Below are positions 49,419 to 58,516 of a stretch of 64,000 nucleotides of DNA, piece after piece. The stretch is taken from contig NZ_MCGQ01000026.1 of the NCBI RefSeq assembly GCF_002242805.1, positions 62,001 through 126,000 on the forward strand, given 5' to 3'. How positions within the stretch are numbered: the first letter of the stretch is position 1; each line of letters begins with the position of its first letter. A program made the translations under genes and the position numbers. The notes below the pieces were generated by a model that saw only the letters and a program-made list of their open reading frames with translations, made no database searches and was not told the DNA's origin. The DNA comes from Streptomyces diastatochromogenes (lineage in GTDB: Bacteria > Actinomycetota > Actinomycetes > Streptomycetales > Streptomycetaceae).

Positions 49419-49528
49419 CACCGTCTCCTCGCCACGTCAGTAGTACTCCGCACGGTACGTCAGGACTGGGGCAAAGATCACAGCAGCCCGCCCTCATACC
49501 AGAGGCTCCCGACGAGTAACTTGACCCC

Positions 49529-50293
49529 GTGCCGAAGAGCAAGAACACGTTCTCATCCTGGCGAGGCCGCGCAGCACAACGCGTGGTCCACGCGGCCTGG
49601 TCATGGGTCCAACGCACAGGATCGGTGACGGCCGAGAACCCCGGCCGGCTGAACTTCGGCTCGATCGGCGAAGCCACCCGCCTGGCCTTCCCGCTCGGCA
49701 CCGTCTTCGGCGAGCCCTGGATCCACCTCGGATCCCACTGCATCATCGCCGAGCAGGTCACCCTCACCGCCGGCCTGATGCCGGACCTGGACCTCGGCCC
49801 GGACCCGATCCTGCGCATCGGCGACGGAGTCGTCCTCGGCCGTGGCAGCCATGTCATCGCCGACACCACGGTCACGATCGGCAGCGACTGCTACTTCGGG
49901 CCGTACGTCTACGTCACCTCCACCAATCACTCCTACGACGACCCGCACGAGCCCATCGGCAGGCAGTGGCCGCGCATGGAGCCGGTGGAGATCGGCCCGG
50001 GCTGCTGGATCGGCACCGGCGCGGTGATCCTGCCGGGGGCGCGGATCGGCCGGAACGTGGTCGTGGCGGCCGGCGCCGTGGTGCGGGGCACGGTGCCCGA
50101 CCACGCCGTGGTGGCGGGGGCGCCCGCCCGGGTCGTACGGCGCTGGACACCCGACGACGGCTGGCAGCCGCCCCTGCGCACCCCCGCGCCGGTACCGCCC
50201 CCGGAAGGGGTCACGCCGGAGCAGCTGCGCGCGCTGGCCGACCTCGACGAGGAGGGTGTGGAACGGCTGGCCCGCCTGGAGGCCGACGGCTGA
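49529..50293 (+). CDS. LbH (hexapeptide) acyltransferase
   Basis: The 254-aa protein has hexapeptide repeats around residues 70-190 (LRIGDGVVLGRGSHVIAD, NHSYDDPHEPIGRQWP, IGPGCWIGTGAVILPGARIG, VVVAAGAVVRGTVPDHAVVAGAPARVVRRW), the pattern of WbbJ/LacA-like O-acetyltransferases that use acyl-CoA. The GTG at 49529 lies 7 nt after TAACTT, suggesting a leaderless message. The acceptor is unknown, possibly an envelope sugar. Stop at 50291-50293 almost touches the convergent EamA gene. Confidence 0.85.
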   Translation: MPKSKNTFSSWRGRAAQRVVHAAWSWVQRTGSVTAENPGRLNFGSIGEATRLAFPLGTVFGEPWIHLGSHCIIAEQVTLTAGLMPDLDLGPDPILRIGDGVVLGRGSHVIADTTVTIGSDCYFGPYVYVTSTNHSYDDPHEPIGRQWPRMEPVEIGPGCWIGTGAVILPGARIGRNVVVAAGAVVRGTVPDHAVVAGAPARVVRRWTPDDGWQPPLRTPAPVPPPEGVTPEQLRALADLDEEGVERLARLEADG

Positions 50294-50294
50294 C

Positions 50295-51152
50295 TCAGCC
50301 GGTCGCCAGCAGCAGCGTCCCGAGCAGGGCGAGCCCCGCTCCCGCGGCCTGGATCGCGCGCAGCCGTTCGCTGAGGAAGCCGCGTGCGGCCAGCGCGGTG
50401 ACCACCGGGTAGAGGGAGGCGAGCACCGCCGCCACCGTGACCGGGCCGTGCTGGGCGGCGACCGCGTAGGTGCCGTTGGCCGCCACGTCCGCGAGGCCGA
50501 CGAAGGCCAGCGCCGGCAGCGAGGCTTGCGGCAGGCCTCCCTCCGGCAGGGCGGGGGTGCCCCGCCGGACCGATGCGTACAGGGCCGCGCCGCCCGCGGC
50601 GACGCTCGTCACGCGCTGCACGAACAGCGACAGGAACAGGCCGGTGACGTTGGTCGAGGCCTCCGTGATCAGGGCGAACACCGTGCCGAAGCCCAGCGCC
50701 GCGACCAGGGTGAGCAGGATCGTCAGCCGCTGCACGGGCGCGCCCCGCAGCTGGGGGCCGCCCGCGAGGACGACACCGGTGACGGCGACCGCGATGCCCG
50801 CGACCTGCAGGGCCCCGGGGCGCTCGCCGAGCACCAGACCCACACCGACCGGGACGGCCACACTGAGCGTGGCCAGCGGGGAGACCACGCCCATCGGGCC
50901 CAGTGCGAGGGCCTTGTAGAAGGAGAACACGGCCAACGGGCCGGCCAGACCGGCCGCGACCGCGAACCACAGCCGTGGGCCCGCCTCGCTCCAGCCGCCG
51001 GTCGCCACCACGATCACGCCCAGCACCACCGCCGCGATCGCCTGGGAGACGACCACCACCGTCAGCGCGGGCGTCCGTCGGGTCAGCAGCCCGCCGCCGA
51101 AGTCGGCCAGGCCCCACAGGAGGCTGGTGGTCAGGGCGAAGAACGCTGTCAC
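50295..51152 (-). CDS. EamA-family (DMT) transporter
   Basis: The 285-aa protein has ten hydrophobic segments in two EamA halves (TAFFALTTSLLWGLADFGGG and later ALAFVGLADVAANGTYAVAA-type second half), as in drug/metabolite transporters that export amino acids or small metabolites. The GTG at 51152 is 6 nt after GAGG. The in-frame upstream extension is not protein-like. It is divergent from an XRE-cupin regulator that probably controls it. Confidence 0.85.
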   Translation of the reverse strand: MTAFFALTTSLLWGLADFGGGLLTRRTPALTVVVVSQAIAAVVLGVIVVATGGWSEAGPRLWFAVAAGLAGPLAVFSFYKALALGPMGVVSPLATLSVAVPVGVGLVLGERPGALQVAGIAVAVTGVVLAGGPQLRGAPVQRLTILLTLVAALGFGTVFALITEASTNVTGLFLSLFVQRVTSVAAGGAALYASVRRGTPALPEGGLPQASLPALAFVGLADVAANGTYAVAAQHGPVTVAAVLASLYPVVTALAARGFLSERLRAIQAAGAGLALLGTLLLATG

Positions 51153-51206
51153 TGATGCCTCGCAGTACAGTTTGGTGAACGAGCTGGTGCACCCCACCGT
51201 AGTTCG

Positions 51207-51217
51207 GTTCAGTGAAC
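51207..51217. promoter_or_regulatory. Operator candidate for the XRE-cupin regulator
   Basis: GTTCAGTGAAC is an 11-bp perfect palindrome in the 112-bp divergent gap. TGAACCC recurs at 51234-51240 and 51248-51254, and a TGAAC half-site lies at 51176. Together they look like a set of binding sites. Confidence 0.5.
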
Positions 51218-51264
51218 TCTGCCATCCAAAATATTGAACCCAATAGTGAACCCTTGGACGGAAC

Positions 51265-51837
51265 GTGTCGGACCTCGAACTCCTGACCCAGTCCCTGGCG
51301 CGCAACGTCAAGCACTGGCGCGCGGTGCGCGGCTTCACCCTGGACGTGCTCGCCGCCCGGGCCGGCGTCAGCCGCGGCATGCTCATCCAGATCGAGCAGG
51401 CCCGCACCAACCCGAGCATCGGCACCGTCGTCAAGATCGGCGACGCGCTCGGCGTCAGCGTCACGACCCTCCTCGACTACGAGCAGGGTCCGAAGGTCCG
51501 CATCGTCCCTGCCGAGCGGGCCGTGCGGCTGTGGCACACCGAAGCCGGCAGCTACAACCGGCTCCTGGCCGGCACCGAGGCGCCCGGACCGCTGGAGATG
51601 TGGGACTGGCGGCTGATGCCGGGCGAGCGCAGCCCCTCCGAACCGCACCCCGGCGGCACGGTCGAGCTGGTCCATGTCACCGCGGGCGAGCTGACGCTCA
51701 CCGTCGACGGCGAGGAGTACCGCGTCCCGGCCGGCGCGAGCGCCTCCTTCGAGGCCAACACCCCGCATGTGTACGGCAACACCGGCGACGTCCCGATGGA
51801 GATGGTCATGGCGGTCTCGGTGCCGCCCGTGCACTGA
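51265..51837 (+). CDS. XRE-family regulator with C-terminal cupin
   Basis: The 190-aa protein has an N-terminal HTH_3 domain (AARAGVSRGMLIQIEQARTNPSIGTVVKIGDALG, about residues 30-65) and a C-terminal cupin barrel with PHPGGTVELVHVTAGELTLTVDGEEY and NTPHVYGNTG. Proteins of this layout sense small molecules and act on neighbouring transporters. It is divergent from the EamA transporter. GTG at 51265 with GGACGGA just upstream. Confidence 0.9.
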   Translation: MSDLELLTQSLARNVKHWRAVRGFTLDVLAARAGVSRGMLIQIEQARTNPSIGTVVKIGDALGVSVTTLLDYEQGPKVRIVPAERAVRLWHTEAGSYNRLLAGTEAPGPLEMWDWRLMPGERSPSEPHPGGTVELVHVTAGELTLTVDGEEYRVPAGASASFEANTPHVYGNTGDVPMEMVMAVSVPPVH

Positions 51838-51880
51838 GACGTGGGTGAGGCGGGCGGGCGGGCCTTGCTAGCGTGCGGAC

Positions 51881-52441
51881 ATGCGCGCACCCATCGGAGA
51901 CTTCGACACCGCGACCCCCGCCCCCGACTGCCTGGACGAACTGACCGCCCCGGTCGCCGACGCCGTACGCCACTGGCAGGGCGGCGGCGTCCCTGCCGAC
52001 CGGATCCTCTACGTCGACACCGACCCGCGCTGGGCCGACACGGCCGTCTTCGTCGAGCACTACGGCCGCGACCTGCTGGAGCGGTCGGCGAACTGCGTGG
52101 TGGTCGCCGGCAAGCGGGGCGGCGAGACCACCCTCGCGGCGTGTGTGGTGCTCTCCACCACCCGGGTCGACGTGAACGGCGTGGTGCGCCGCCAACTCGG
52201 GGCCCGCAAGGCGTCGTTCGCCGCGATGGACACCGCGACCGGCGAGACCGGCATGGAGTTCGGCGGCATCACCCCGGTCGGACTGCCCGCCGACTGGCCC
52301 GTGTTGGTGGACGCGGCGGTGGTCGACCTGCCCTACGTCCTGGTCGGCAGCGGGCGCCGGCGCGGCAAGCTGCTGGTCCCGGGCAAGGCGTTCGCGGAGC
52401 TGCCCGGCGCGGTGGTGCTCGAAGGGCTCGGGGCCGCCTGA
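51881..52441 (+). CDS. YbaK/EbsC-family aminoacyl-tRNA deacylase-like protein
   Basis: The 186-aa protein has the YbaK/ProX fold: an N-terminal helix, VDTDPRWADTAVFVEHYG, the conserved Lys region KRGGETTLAACVVLSTTRVDV and GGITPVGLP near residue 125, where the family places its substrate loop. It could edit mischarged tRNA. The catalytic Lys cannot be fixed by eye. The ATG is 7 nt after TAGCGT (51869-51874), so the message is likely leaderless. Confidence 0.8.
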   Translation: MRAPIGDFDTATPAPDCLDELTAPVADAVRHWQGGGVPADRILYVDTDPRWADTAVFVEHYGRDLLERSANCVVVAGKRGGETTLAACVVLSTTRVDVNGVVRRQLGARKASFAAMDTATGETGMEFGGITPVGLPADWPVLVDAAVVDLPYVLVGSGRRRGKLLVPGKAFAELPGAVVLEGLGAA

Positions 52442-52460
52442 ACCTCGGGGCCGCCCGAAC

Positions 52461-53549
52461 TCAGGCCGTCAGATGATGGGCGAGCGCCAGATGCGGGTCC
52501 GTCTCGCCCGGCACCGGTGCCGGGTCGGCGTGCACCAGGGCGGCCGTGAGCCTCGGTACGGCGTGCAGCAGGGCGTGTTCGGCCTCGACGGCGATCGCGT
52601 GCGCCTCGCGGACCGACACCTCGCCGTCCACCACGACCGCCAGCTCGGCCCGCAGCCGGTGCCCGATCCACCGCAGCCGCAGCTCGCCCACCTCGCGCAC
52701 GCCCGGCACCGCGCGCACCGCCCGCTCGGCCCGGTCCACCAGCGCCGGGTCGACGGCGTCCATCACCCGCCGGAACACCTCCCGCGCCGCGTCCCGCAGC
52801 ACCAGGGTGATCGCGGCGGTGATCGCCAACCCGACGAGCGGGTCGGCCAGTTGCCAGCCGAGGGCAGCGCCGCCGGCCCCCAGCAGCACGGCCAGTGAGG
52901 TGAACCCGTCCGTCCGGGCGTGCAGCCCGTCGGCGACCAGCGCGGCCGAGCCGATCTCCCGGCCCACCCGGATCCGGTACCGGGCCACCCACTCGTTGCC
53001 CACGAACCCGACCAGCGCGGCCACCGCGACCGCCGGCAGATGCTCCACCGGGCGCGGGTCGAGCAGCCGCCCGACGGCCGCCCAGGCCGCGAACGCGGCG
53101 GAGGCGGCGATGGTCAGCACGATCGCCAGCCCCGCGAGATCCTCGGCCCGCCCGTACCCGTAGGTGAACCGCCGGGTCGCCGCACGCCGCCCCAGCACGA
53201 ACGCGATGCCCAGCGGGACGGCCGTCAGCGCGTCGGCCGCGTTGTGCACGGTGTCCCCGAGCAGCGCCACGGACCCGGACAGGGCCACCACCACGGCCTG
53301 CGCCAGCGCGGTCGCCCCGAGCACGCCCAGCGACACCCACAGCGCGCGCAGGCCCCGCGCCGAGGACTCCAGCGCGGGGTCGAGCTTGTCGGCGGTCTCG
53401 TGCGAGTGCGGGGTGAGCAGATGGGTGAGGCGGTGGCGCAGGCCGGGGGAGGGGTGCGCATGGCCATGCGGGTGGGCGTGGGGGTGGGCATGGTCGTGGT
53501 GGTGGCCATGAGAATCCTGGCCAGGCCCGTGCGTGTGCCGGTCGCTCAC
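52461..53549 (-). CDS. Cation diffusion facilitator (zinc/cobalt exporter)
   Basis: The 362-aa protein has a His-rich cytoplasmic N-terminus (HGHHHDHAHPHAHPHGHAH-type, about residues 13-32), six hydrophobic segments with VALLGDTVHNAADAL and LVADGLHARTDGFTSLAV (the HxxxD/DxxxD metal sites), and a C-terminal ferredoxin-like domain. It would export Zn, Co or Ni. Divergent from an ArsR-type repressor whose putative operator lies between them. Confidence 0.9.
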   Translation of the reverse strand: MSDRHTHGPGQDSHGHHHDHAHPHAHPHGHAHPSPGLRHRLTHLLTPHSHETADKLDPALESSARGLRALWVSLGVLGATALAQAVVVALSGSVALLGDTVHNAADALTAVPLGIAFVLGRRAATRRFTYGYGRAEDLAGLAIVLTIAASAAFAAWAAVGRLLDPRPVEHLPAVAVAALVGFVGNEWVARYRIRVGREIGSAALVADGLHARTDGFTSLAVLLGAGGAALGWQLADPLVGLAITAAITLVLRDAAREVFRRVMDAVDPALVDRAERAVRAVPGVREVGELRLRWIGHRLRAELAVVVDGEVSVREAHAIAVEAEHALLHAVPRLTAALVHADPAPVPGETDPHLALAHHLTA

Positions 53550-53604
53550 GGGGATCCCCTTCCGGTGGGCGGGAATGGACGCGCGGCGCCCATGGAGCCA
53601 TTAT

Positions 53605-53620
53605 GTGCGTATGAGCGCAC
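53605..53620. promoter_or_regulatory. Putative ArsR/SmtB operator
   Basis: GTGCG-N6-CGCAC overlaps the expected start point of the regulator gene: CATTAT at 53599-53604 would start transcription at the ATG 53611. Binding here would block the regulator and possibly the divergent exporter. Confidence 0.45.
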
Positions 53621-53976
53621 GCATGCACCTATCACCTGCGCATCATGCGCAGCCGCGTACCCCGGGCGACGAGCAGTTCGTGGTGGCCGCCGAACTCCTC
53701 GCCCTGCTCGGCGACCGCACCCGCCTCACCCTGCTGCACGCCCTGACGTCCGGCGAGGCCGACGTCACCACGCTCACCGAGGCATGCGGCGCCGCCCGCC
53801 CCGCCGTCAGCCAGCACCTGGCCCGGCTGCGCCTCGCGGGCCTGGTGAGCACCCGCAAGGAGGGCCGCCGGGTGGTCTACGCCCTGCGCGACGGCCACCT
53901 GCGCCGCCTGGTCGACGAGGCGCTGAAGGTGGCCGACCACCGCCTCGCCGAGAAGGCCACCCCATCGGAGCGCTGA
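53611..53976 (+). CDS. ArsR/SmtB-family metal-responsive repressor
   Basis: The 121-aa protein has the winged-helix pattern LLALLGDRTRLTLLHALTSGEADVTTLTEACGAARPAVSQHLARLRLAGLVSTRKEGRRVVYAL. His residues at the N-terminus (MHLSPAHHA) and C-terminus (DGHLRRL, DHRLAE) could form a metal site as in NmtR/CmtR-like proteins. The ATG at 53611 fits a leaderless start. The in-frame ATG at 53623 is an alternative. Paired with the CDF exporter. Confidence 0.87.
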   Translation: MSARMHLSPAHHAQPRTPGDEQFVVAAELLALLGDRTRLTLLHALTSGEADVTTLTEACGAARPAVSQHLARLRLAGLVSTRKEGRRVVYALRDGHLRRLVDEALKVADHRLAEKATPSER

Positions 53977-53993
53977 GCCGCGTCGGCGCCTGC

Positions 53994-55217
53994 TCAGAAC
54001 ACCGCGGCCGAGCCCAGATACTGCTCGGCGAAGGCCGCCGCGGCGGCGGGTGAGGTGAACAGGCGGCGCAGCCGGGCGAGTGTGGTGCCGGCCCGGAAGG
54101 GGTCACCCGAGGCGACCCCGTGGTAGATGTCCGACAGCCACTGCGAGAACTCCTGGTAGTCCCACACCCGCCGCAAGGACGCCTCCGAGTAGGCGTCCAG
54201 ACCGCTCCCGTCGCCCCGGGTGACGTACCCGGCGAGCGCGTCGCCGAGCAGGAACGCGTCGTGCAGGGCGAGGTTCATGCCCTTGGCCGCGATCGGCGCC
54301 GTGAGATGACCGGCGTCCCCGGCCAGCAACAGCCGCCCGTGGACGAGGGGTTCGACGACGTAGTGGTGCATGTCCAGCACCCGCTTCTCGATCAGCCGGC
54401 CCTCGGCCAGCGGCGGTGCGCCGGCCGCGCCGAGGCGGGTGCGCAGCTCGGCCCAGACCCGGTCGTGCGGCCAGTTCTCCGGGTCGTCGCCGGGCGGGCA
54501 CTGCAGGTAGTAGCGGGTGACCTCGGGGCTGCGGGCCATGTGCCCGGCGAAGCCGTTCGGGTGGACGCCGAACAGGACGCAGTCGGAGGAGGGCGGGGCC
54601 TCGGCGAGCAGGGCCAGCCAGCCGATGCCGTCGTCCTGCCGCGCGATCCGGGTACGCTCCGGCGGGATCGCGTCCCGGGTCACCCCGCGCGCCCCGTCGC
54701 AGCCCGCGACGAAGTCGCAGCGCAGCAGCCGCCGTTCACCGGTCTCGGGGCACCGGTACGACACCGCGGGCCGGTCCGAGTCCAGGTCGTGCAGCCGTAC
54801 GTCGCGCACACCGAAGCGGATGTCGCCGCCGCGCACGTCGGCGTACTCCCGCACCAGGTCGGTCACCAGCAACGGCTGCGGGTAGACGTAGTGGTGGTGA
54901 CCGGTCAGGTCGCCGTAGGGGAACCGGTACCGCTCGCCGCCGAAGCGGAACTCGCAGGTGTCGTGCACCTGGGCCCGCTCCATCAGGTTCTTGCCCAGGC
55001 CGCGCCGGGCGAGTTCGCGGACCGCCCATTCCTCGATCACGCCGGCTCTCGGCCGGGTCTCGATGAACTGCCGGCTCTCGGTCTCCAGGACCACACAGTC
55101 GACGGAGGCGTCCCGCAGGATCGTGCCCACGGTGAGCCCGGCGGGCCCGGCGCCCACGACGACGACCGTACGGCGTTCCTCGGGCGCGGAGTTGGGGTGG
55201 GGGGAAGGGTGTGTCAC
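53994..55217 (-). CDS. pobA: 4-hydroxybenzoate 3-monooxygenase
   Basis: The 407-aa flavoprotein converts 4-hydroxybenzoate to protocatechuate. FAD motifs GAGPAGLTVG, GCDGARG and GDAGHLTAPIAAKGMN are intact. PobA-type features include RAGVIEEWAVRELARRGLGKNLMERAQVHDTCEFRF, the YPQPLLVTDL region and RRVWDYQEFSQWLSDIYHG near the C-terminus. GTG at 55217 lies about 5 nt after a CATAAT box, suggesting a leaderless message. No pca genes are within the window. Confidence 0.9.
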   Translation of the reverse strand: MTHPSPHPNSAPEERRTVVVVGAGPAGLTVGTILRDASVDCVVLETESRQFIETRPRAGVIEEWAVRELARRGLGKNLMERAQVHDTCEFRFGGERYRFPYGDLTGHHHYVYPQPLLVTDLVREYADVRGGDIRFGVRDVRLHDLDSDRPAVSYRCPETGERRLLRCDFVAGCDGARGVTRDAIPPERTRIARQDDGIGWLALLAEAPPSSDCVLFGVHPNGFAGHMARSPEVTRYYLQCPPGDDPENWPHDRVWAELRTRLGAAGAPPLAEGRLIEKRVLDMHHYVVEPLVHGRLLLAGDAGHLTAPIAAKGMNLALHDAFLLGDALAGYVTRGDGSGLDAYSEASLRRVWDYQEFSQWLSDIYHGVASGDPFRAGTTLARLRRLFTSPAAAAAFAEQYLGSAAVF

Positions 55218-55231
55218 CCCCGCATTATGAC

Positions 55232-55277
55232 GGTGTCCCGTCAGCCACGGCGGAGTAGCCGCGGCCGACGGGACACC
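55232..55277 (-). terminator. Long hairpin after the APC permease gene
   Basis: GGTGTCCCGTC (55232-55242) pairs perfectly with GACGGGACACC (55267-55277), with further pairing inside. It lies between the permease stop and the pobA promoter, both on the minus strand. Its 55229-55242 arm also forms a small GACGG/CCGTC palindrome that could be an operator for pobA. Confidence 0.65.
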
Positions 55278-55292
55278 CGGTGAGGTGCGGGG

Positions 55293-56930
55293 TCAGTGCG
55301 CCGGAGCGTCGGTGACCACGACCTCCTCGATGCTGCGCTCGATCGCCTCGGTCTTCGACGCGGTGGCCTTGGCCCAGTAGTAGATGGCGAGGGAGAAGAC
55401 CGCGATGACGAGGATGTCCCACCACAGCGGGATGGTGCCGTTGCCGCCGAAGCTGCCGAACCAGGAGATCGCGCCCAGGCCGATCAGGTAGGGGGGCAGC
55501 CACTGCGCGGCCTTGAAGTCCAGCCGGGGCGCGTCGGGCAGGTTCTTGCGGATCGCGTACGCGGCGTAGGAGCCGAGCAGCACGTAGCCGATCAGGATCG
55601 CGAAGCCGAGCCGCCACAGGGTGTCCCAGCCGGACCAGAAGATGATCAGGTTGGCGACCACGAAGGACAGCGGCGCGACGAACTTGCCGAAGGGCAGCCG
55701 GTACGGGCGCTCGTGGTGCGGCAGACGGTCGGCGAAGACGCCGTACGCCAGCGGCGCGCCCGCGTACATCAGCACACTCGCCGAGGTGATGAAGCTGACC
55801 AGCTCCTGCCAGCTGGGGAACGGCAGGAAGCAGATCACACCGGTGACGAAGGAGACGATGAGGCCGAACCACGGCACACCGCGCGAGTCCGTCTTGGCGA
55901 ACAGCTTCGGCGCGTAGCCGTTCTTGGCCAGGCCGTAGGAGATCCGGGAGGTGGCGGTGGTGTAGATCAGTCCGGTGCCGCCGGGGGAGATGATCGCGTC
56001 GGCGTACAGGACGAAGCTCAGCCAGCCGAGGCCCACCAGCGTGGCCAGACCCGCCCAGGGGCCGCTGATGCCGGGGAAGTCGAGCTTGCCCCAGCCGTGC
56101 GCGAAGGAGCTGTGCGGCAGCGCGACGATGAACACGACCTGGAGCAGGATGTAGATCACCGAGCCGATCGCGACCGAACCGAGGGTCGCGCGGGGCAGGT
56201 CACGCTTCGGGTTGCGGCTCTCGCCGGCCAGCTGGATCGCCTGCTCGAAGCCGAGCAGCGCGAAGATGATGCCGCTGGAGCTGATCGCACCGAGGACGCC
56301 CTTGGCGCCGAACGGCGCGAAGCCCTCCGAGGTGAAGTTGCCCGGGTGGAAGTTGCCGATGGCGATGACGAAGATCGCGGCGAGCGGGACGGCGATCTTC
56401 CACCAGGTGGCGGCGCTGTTGGTGTGGGCGAGGACACGGACGCCCAGGAAGTTGACCGCGACGAAGACCGCCATGAGGACCACCGCGGTGATGATGCCGC
56501 TGGCGGTGAGCGTTCCGTCGGTGCGCTGCAGCCCGTCGGCCCAGCTCCAGTGCTTGGCGTAGCCGATCATGGCCTCGACCTCGATCGGCGCCACGGTGGC
56601 CGCCTGGAGCCAGGAGAACCAGCCGAACGACATGCCGGCCAGGCCGCCGAAGGCGTAGTGCGGGTAGCGGGCGGTGCCGCCGGCGACGGGGAACATGCCG
56701 CCCAGCTCCGCGTGCACCAGCGCCAGCAGCACGATGGCCACCGCGCCGATCACCCACGAGATGATCGCCGCGGGGCCCGCCACCACGACCGCCTTCTCGG
56801 CGCCGAACAGCCAGCCGGAGCCGATGATGGAGCCCACGGAGGCCCACATCAGACCGATCAGGCCGACGTCACGGCGTAGACCGCCGTGGTCCTTCGTGGT
56901 TATGGGCGCTGCATGGTCGACTTTCACCAT
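55293..56930 (-). CDS. APC-family amino acid permease
   Basis: The 545-aa protein has 12-14 hydrophobic segments. The N-terminal GSIIGSGWLFGAEKA is the APC substrate-binding loop, and FEQAIQLAGESRNPKRDLPRA is the conserved cytoplasmic loop before TM7. Substrate not determinable, although the loop fits amino acids or polyamines. ATG at 56930. About 200 bp upstream of the start shows no gene. Confidence 0.9.
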   Translation of the reverse strand: MVKVDHAAPITTKDHGGLRRDVGLIGLMWASVGSIIGSGWLFGAEKAVVVAGPAAIISWVIGAVAIVLLALVHAELGGMFPVAGGTARYPHYAFGGLAGMSFGWFSWLQAATVAPIEVEAMIGYAKHWSWADGLQRTDGTLTASGIITAVVLMAVFVAVNFLGVRVLAHTNSAATWWKIAVPLAAIFVIAIGNFHPGNFTSEGFAPFGAKGVLGAISSSGIIFALLGFEQAIQLAGESRNPKRDLPRATLGSVAIGSVIYILLQVVFIVALPHSSFAHGWGKLDFPGISGPWAGLATLVGLGWLSFVLYADAIISPGGTGLIYTTATSRISYGLAKNGYAPKLFAKTDSRGVPWFGLIVSFVTGVICFLPFPSWQELVSFITSASVLMYAGAPLAYGVFADRLPHHERPYRLPFGKFVAPLSFVVANLIIFWSGWDTLWRLGFAILIGYVLLGSYAAYAIRKNLPDAPRLDFKAAQWLPPYLIGLGAISWFGSFGGNGTIPLWWDILVIAVFSLAIYYWAKATASKTEAIERSIEEVVVTDAPAH

Positions 56931-57133
56931 GTCAAGTGGCCTCTCAGATCGTTTAACACAGGCTTAACGAACAACAGCGCCACACCGTAGGGCCGCTTTC
57001 CGTGCCGACAAAAGAGCCTTGGTGAAGTCTTGACCTTGGATCTTGTCCCTCTTGGGCTCGGCATTCGCACAGGTCAGAGCCTGACTCGAATGTCAATATT
57101 CAGCTGTGAATTGTGAGAAGAAGGTGAGACAGG
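56931..57133. other. Intergenic region upstream of the APC permease
   Basis: About 200 bp, comparatively A/T-rich, with CGTTTAA-N7-TTAACG (imperfect inverted repeat at about 56953-56972) near the permease start. A promoter is expected here, but I cannot identify the -10/-35 with confidence. Confidence 0.4.
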
Positions 57134-57541
57134 TCAGCTCAGGCGGGGAATTTCGATCGCCGGGCAGCGGTCCATGACCATGTCAAGACCGGCGGCCTGG
57201 GCCCGCTCGTGGGCGGCCTCGTCGACGACTCCGAGCTGGAACCAGACCGCCTTCGCGCCCTTGGCCATGGCTTCGTCGGCGACCGCCCCGGCCAGCTCGC
57301 TGTTGACGAAGACGTCGACGACGTCGACCTCGAAGGGGATGTCCGCGAGGGAGGCGTAGCCCCGCTCGCCGTGCACCGTCTCGGCCTTGGGGTGCACCGG
57401 CACGATCCGCTTGCCGTAGCGCTGCAGCACCTGCGCCACGCCGTACGCGGCCCGCCGTTGGTTGGCGGACAGGCCGACCACGGCCCAGGTGTCGCCCAGC
57501 TCGGTAAGAATCCTGCGGATCGTCGCTTCGTCGCCGTACAC
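57134..57541 (-). CDS. CoA-binding-domain protein
   Basis: The 135-aa protein is a single Rossmann-like CoA_binding_2 domain: WAVVGLSANQRRAAYGVAQVLQRYGKRIVPVHP, then VDVVDVFVNSELAGAVADEAMAKGAKAVWFQLGVVDEAAHERAQAAGLDMVMDRC. It probably binds CoA or acyl-CoA and may be regulatory or a stress protein. GAGGAGG 5 nt before the GTG at 57541 sets the start. The longer upstream frame is not protein-like. Confidence 0.88.
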   Translation of the reverse strand: MYGDEATIRRILTELGDTWAVVGLSANQRRAAYGVAQVLQRYGKRIVPVHPKAETVHGERGYASLADIPFEVDVVDVFVNSELAGAVADEAMAKGAKAVWFQLGVVDEAAHERAQAAGLDMVMDRCPAIEIPRLS

Positions 57542-57682
57542 GGCGGCCTCCTCGGGCTGCGGGAAACTGTCGTCGGGGCAACAGTGCCCATCAGGCGGTG
57601 ATTCCCCCGGTAACCCCGCCACGGTGACCGGAATCGGCGCAAGGTGCCTGCGTACGGCCCTCCGCACGCCTACGCTCGGGCC

Positions 57683-58516
57683 GTGCTGCGCATCCTCGAC
57701 GCCCGAACCGGTGAGCCCGTTGCCGCCGCGCCCGCCCGGCGTGGCCTGACCCGCATCGAGGCCTACGCCTCCGGCCTGGACCTGACGGCCCTGCGGGTCC
57801 TGCTCACCGCCGACGTCCTGGTCCGCGCCCTGGAACTCGGCGGCACCCCCGTCTGGACGATCCTCACCGCACCCCGCCGGCACGCCGAACTCCGCACGGC
57901 CGCGACCACCCTCGCCGTCCGCCCCTTCGAGGACGGCCGCGACCTCGCGTCCGGGCTGGGCGAGGCCCAGGTGATCCACGTGGTGGCCGAGAACACCGAG
58001 CCCATGCCGAGCGAGGGCCCCCTGCTGACGGTCGCCCCAGCGGTATGGACGGCGCCGCTCGGCCGTGCGGAGCCTCTGCGCACGGCCGACACCCCCACGG
58101 CCGGGGAGGCCCCCGCACCCCGCTCGCCACGCGACCATCCCCCTCTCGATCTCTCCGCCCTGCCCGCTCTCCTTTCCGACCCCACCGCCCTCCGCCTCGC
58201 CCTTCTCTCCGTCCCCCGGAACACCGCGGCGCGGCTGGACGACGACCGGCTCGGGGAGGCGGCGCAGCGTCTCGCCCGCTGGCGGCGGGCCGTTGCCGGG
58301 TGGGCGCGGCAGCCCTCGCGGCCGGTGCCCGATGCGGTGCGGGTGCGGTTGCGGGCCGCGTGGGAGGACGATCTCGATCTGCCCGGGGTGCTGGCTGTGC
58401 TGCGGGATGTCGAGAGCGCGCCGGGCGTGGCCGACGGCGCGCGGTTCGAGACGTATGTGTACGCCGACCGCCTGCTCGCCCTCGACCTCGCCCGTGACCT
58501 CGGGAGCCTCGCATGA
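57683..58516 (+). CDS. Cysteinyl-tRNA-synthetase-like protein without catalytic motifs
   Basis: The 277-aa protein begins LRILDARTGEPVAAAPARRGLTRIEAYASGLDLTALRVLLTADVLVRAL, which mirrors the CysRS/MshC catalytic-domain start, but the HIGH-like and KMSKS-like motifs are absent or unrecognisable and the zinc Cys are missing. The rest is Arg/Leu-rich. It is therefore probably not a synthetase. GTG at 57683 is 7 nt after TACGCT. It overlaps the next gene by 4 bp, suggesting a linked function that I cannot name. Confidence 0.7.
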   Translation: MLRILDARTGEPVAAAPARRGLTRIEAYASGLDLTALRVLLTADVLVRALELGGTPVWTILTAPRRHAELRTAATTLAVRPFEDGRDLASGLGEAQVIHVVAENTEPMPSEGPLLTVAPAVWTAPLGRAEPLRTADTPTAGEAPAPRSPRDHPPLDLSALPALLSDPTALRLALLSVPRNTAARLDDDRLGEAAQRLARWRRAVAGWARQPSRPVPDAVRVRLRAAWEDDLDLPGVLAVLRDVESAPGVADGARFETYVYADRLLALDLARDLGSLA

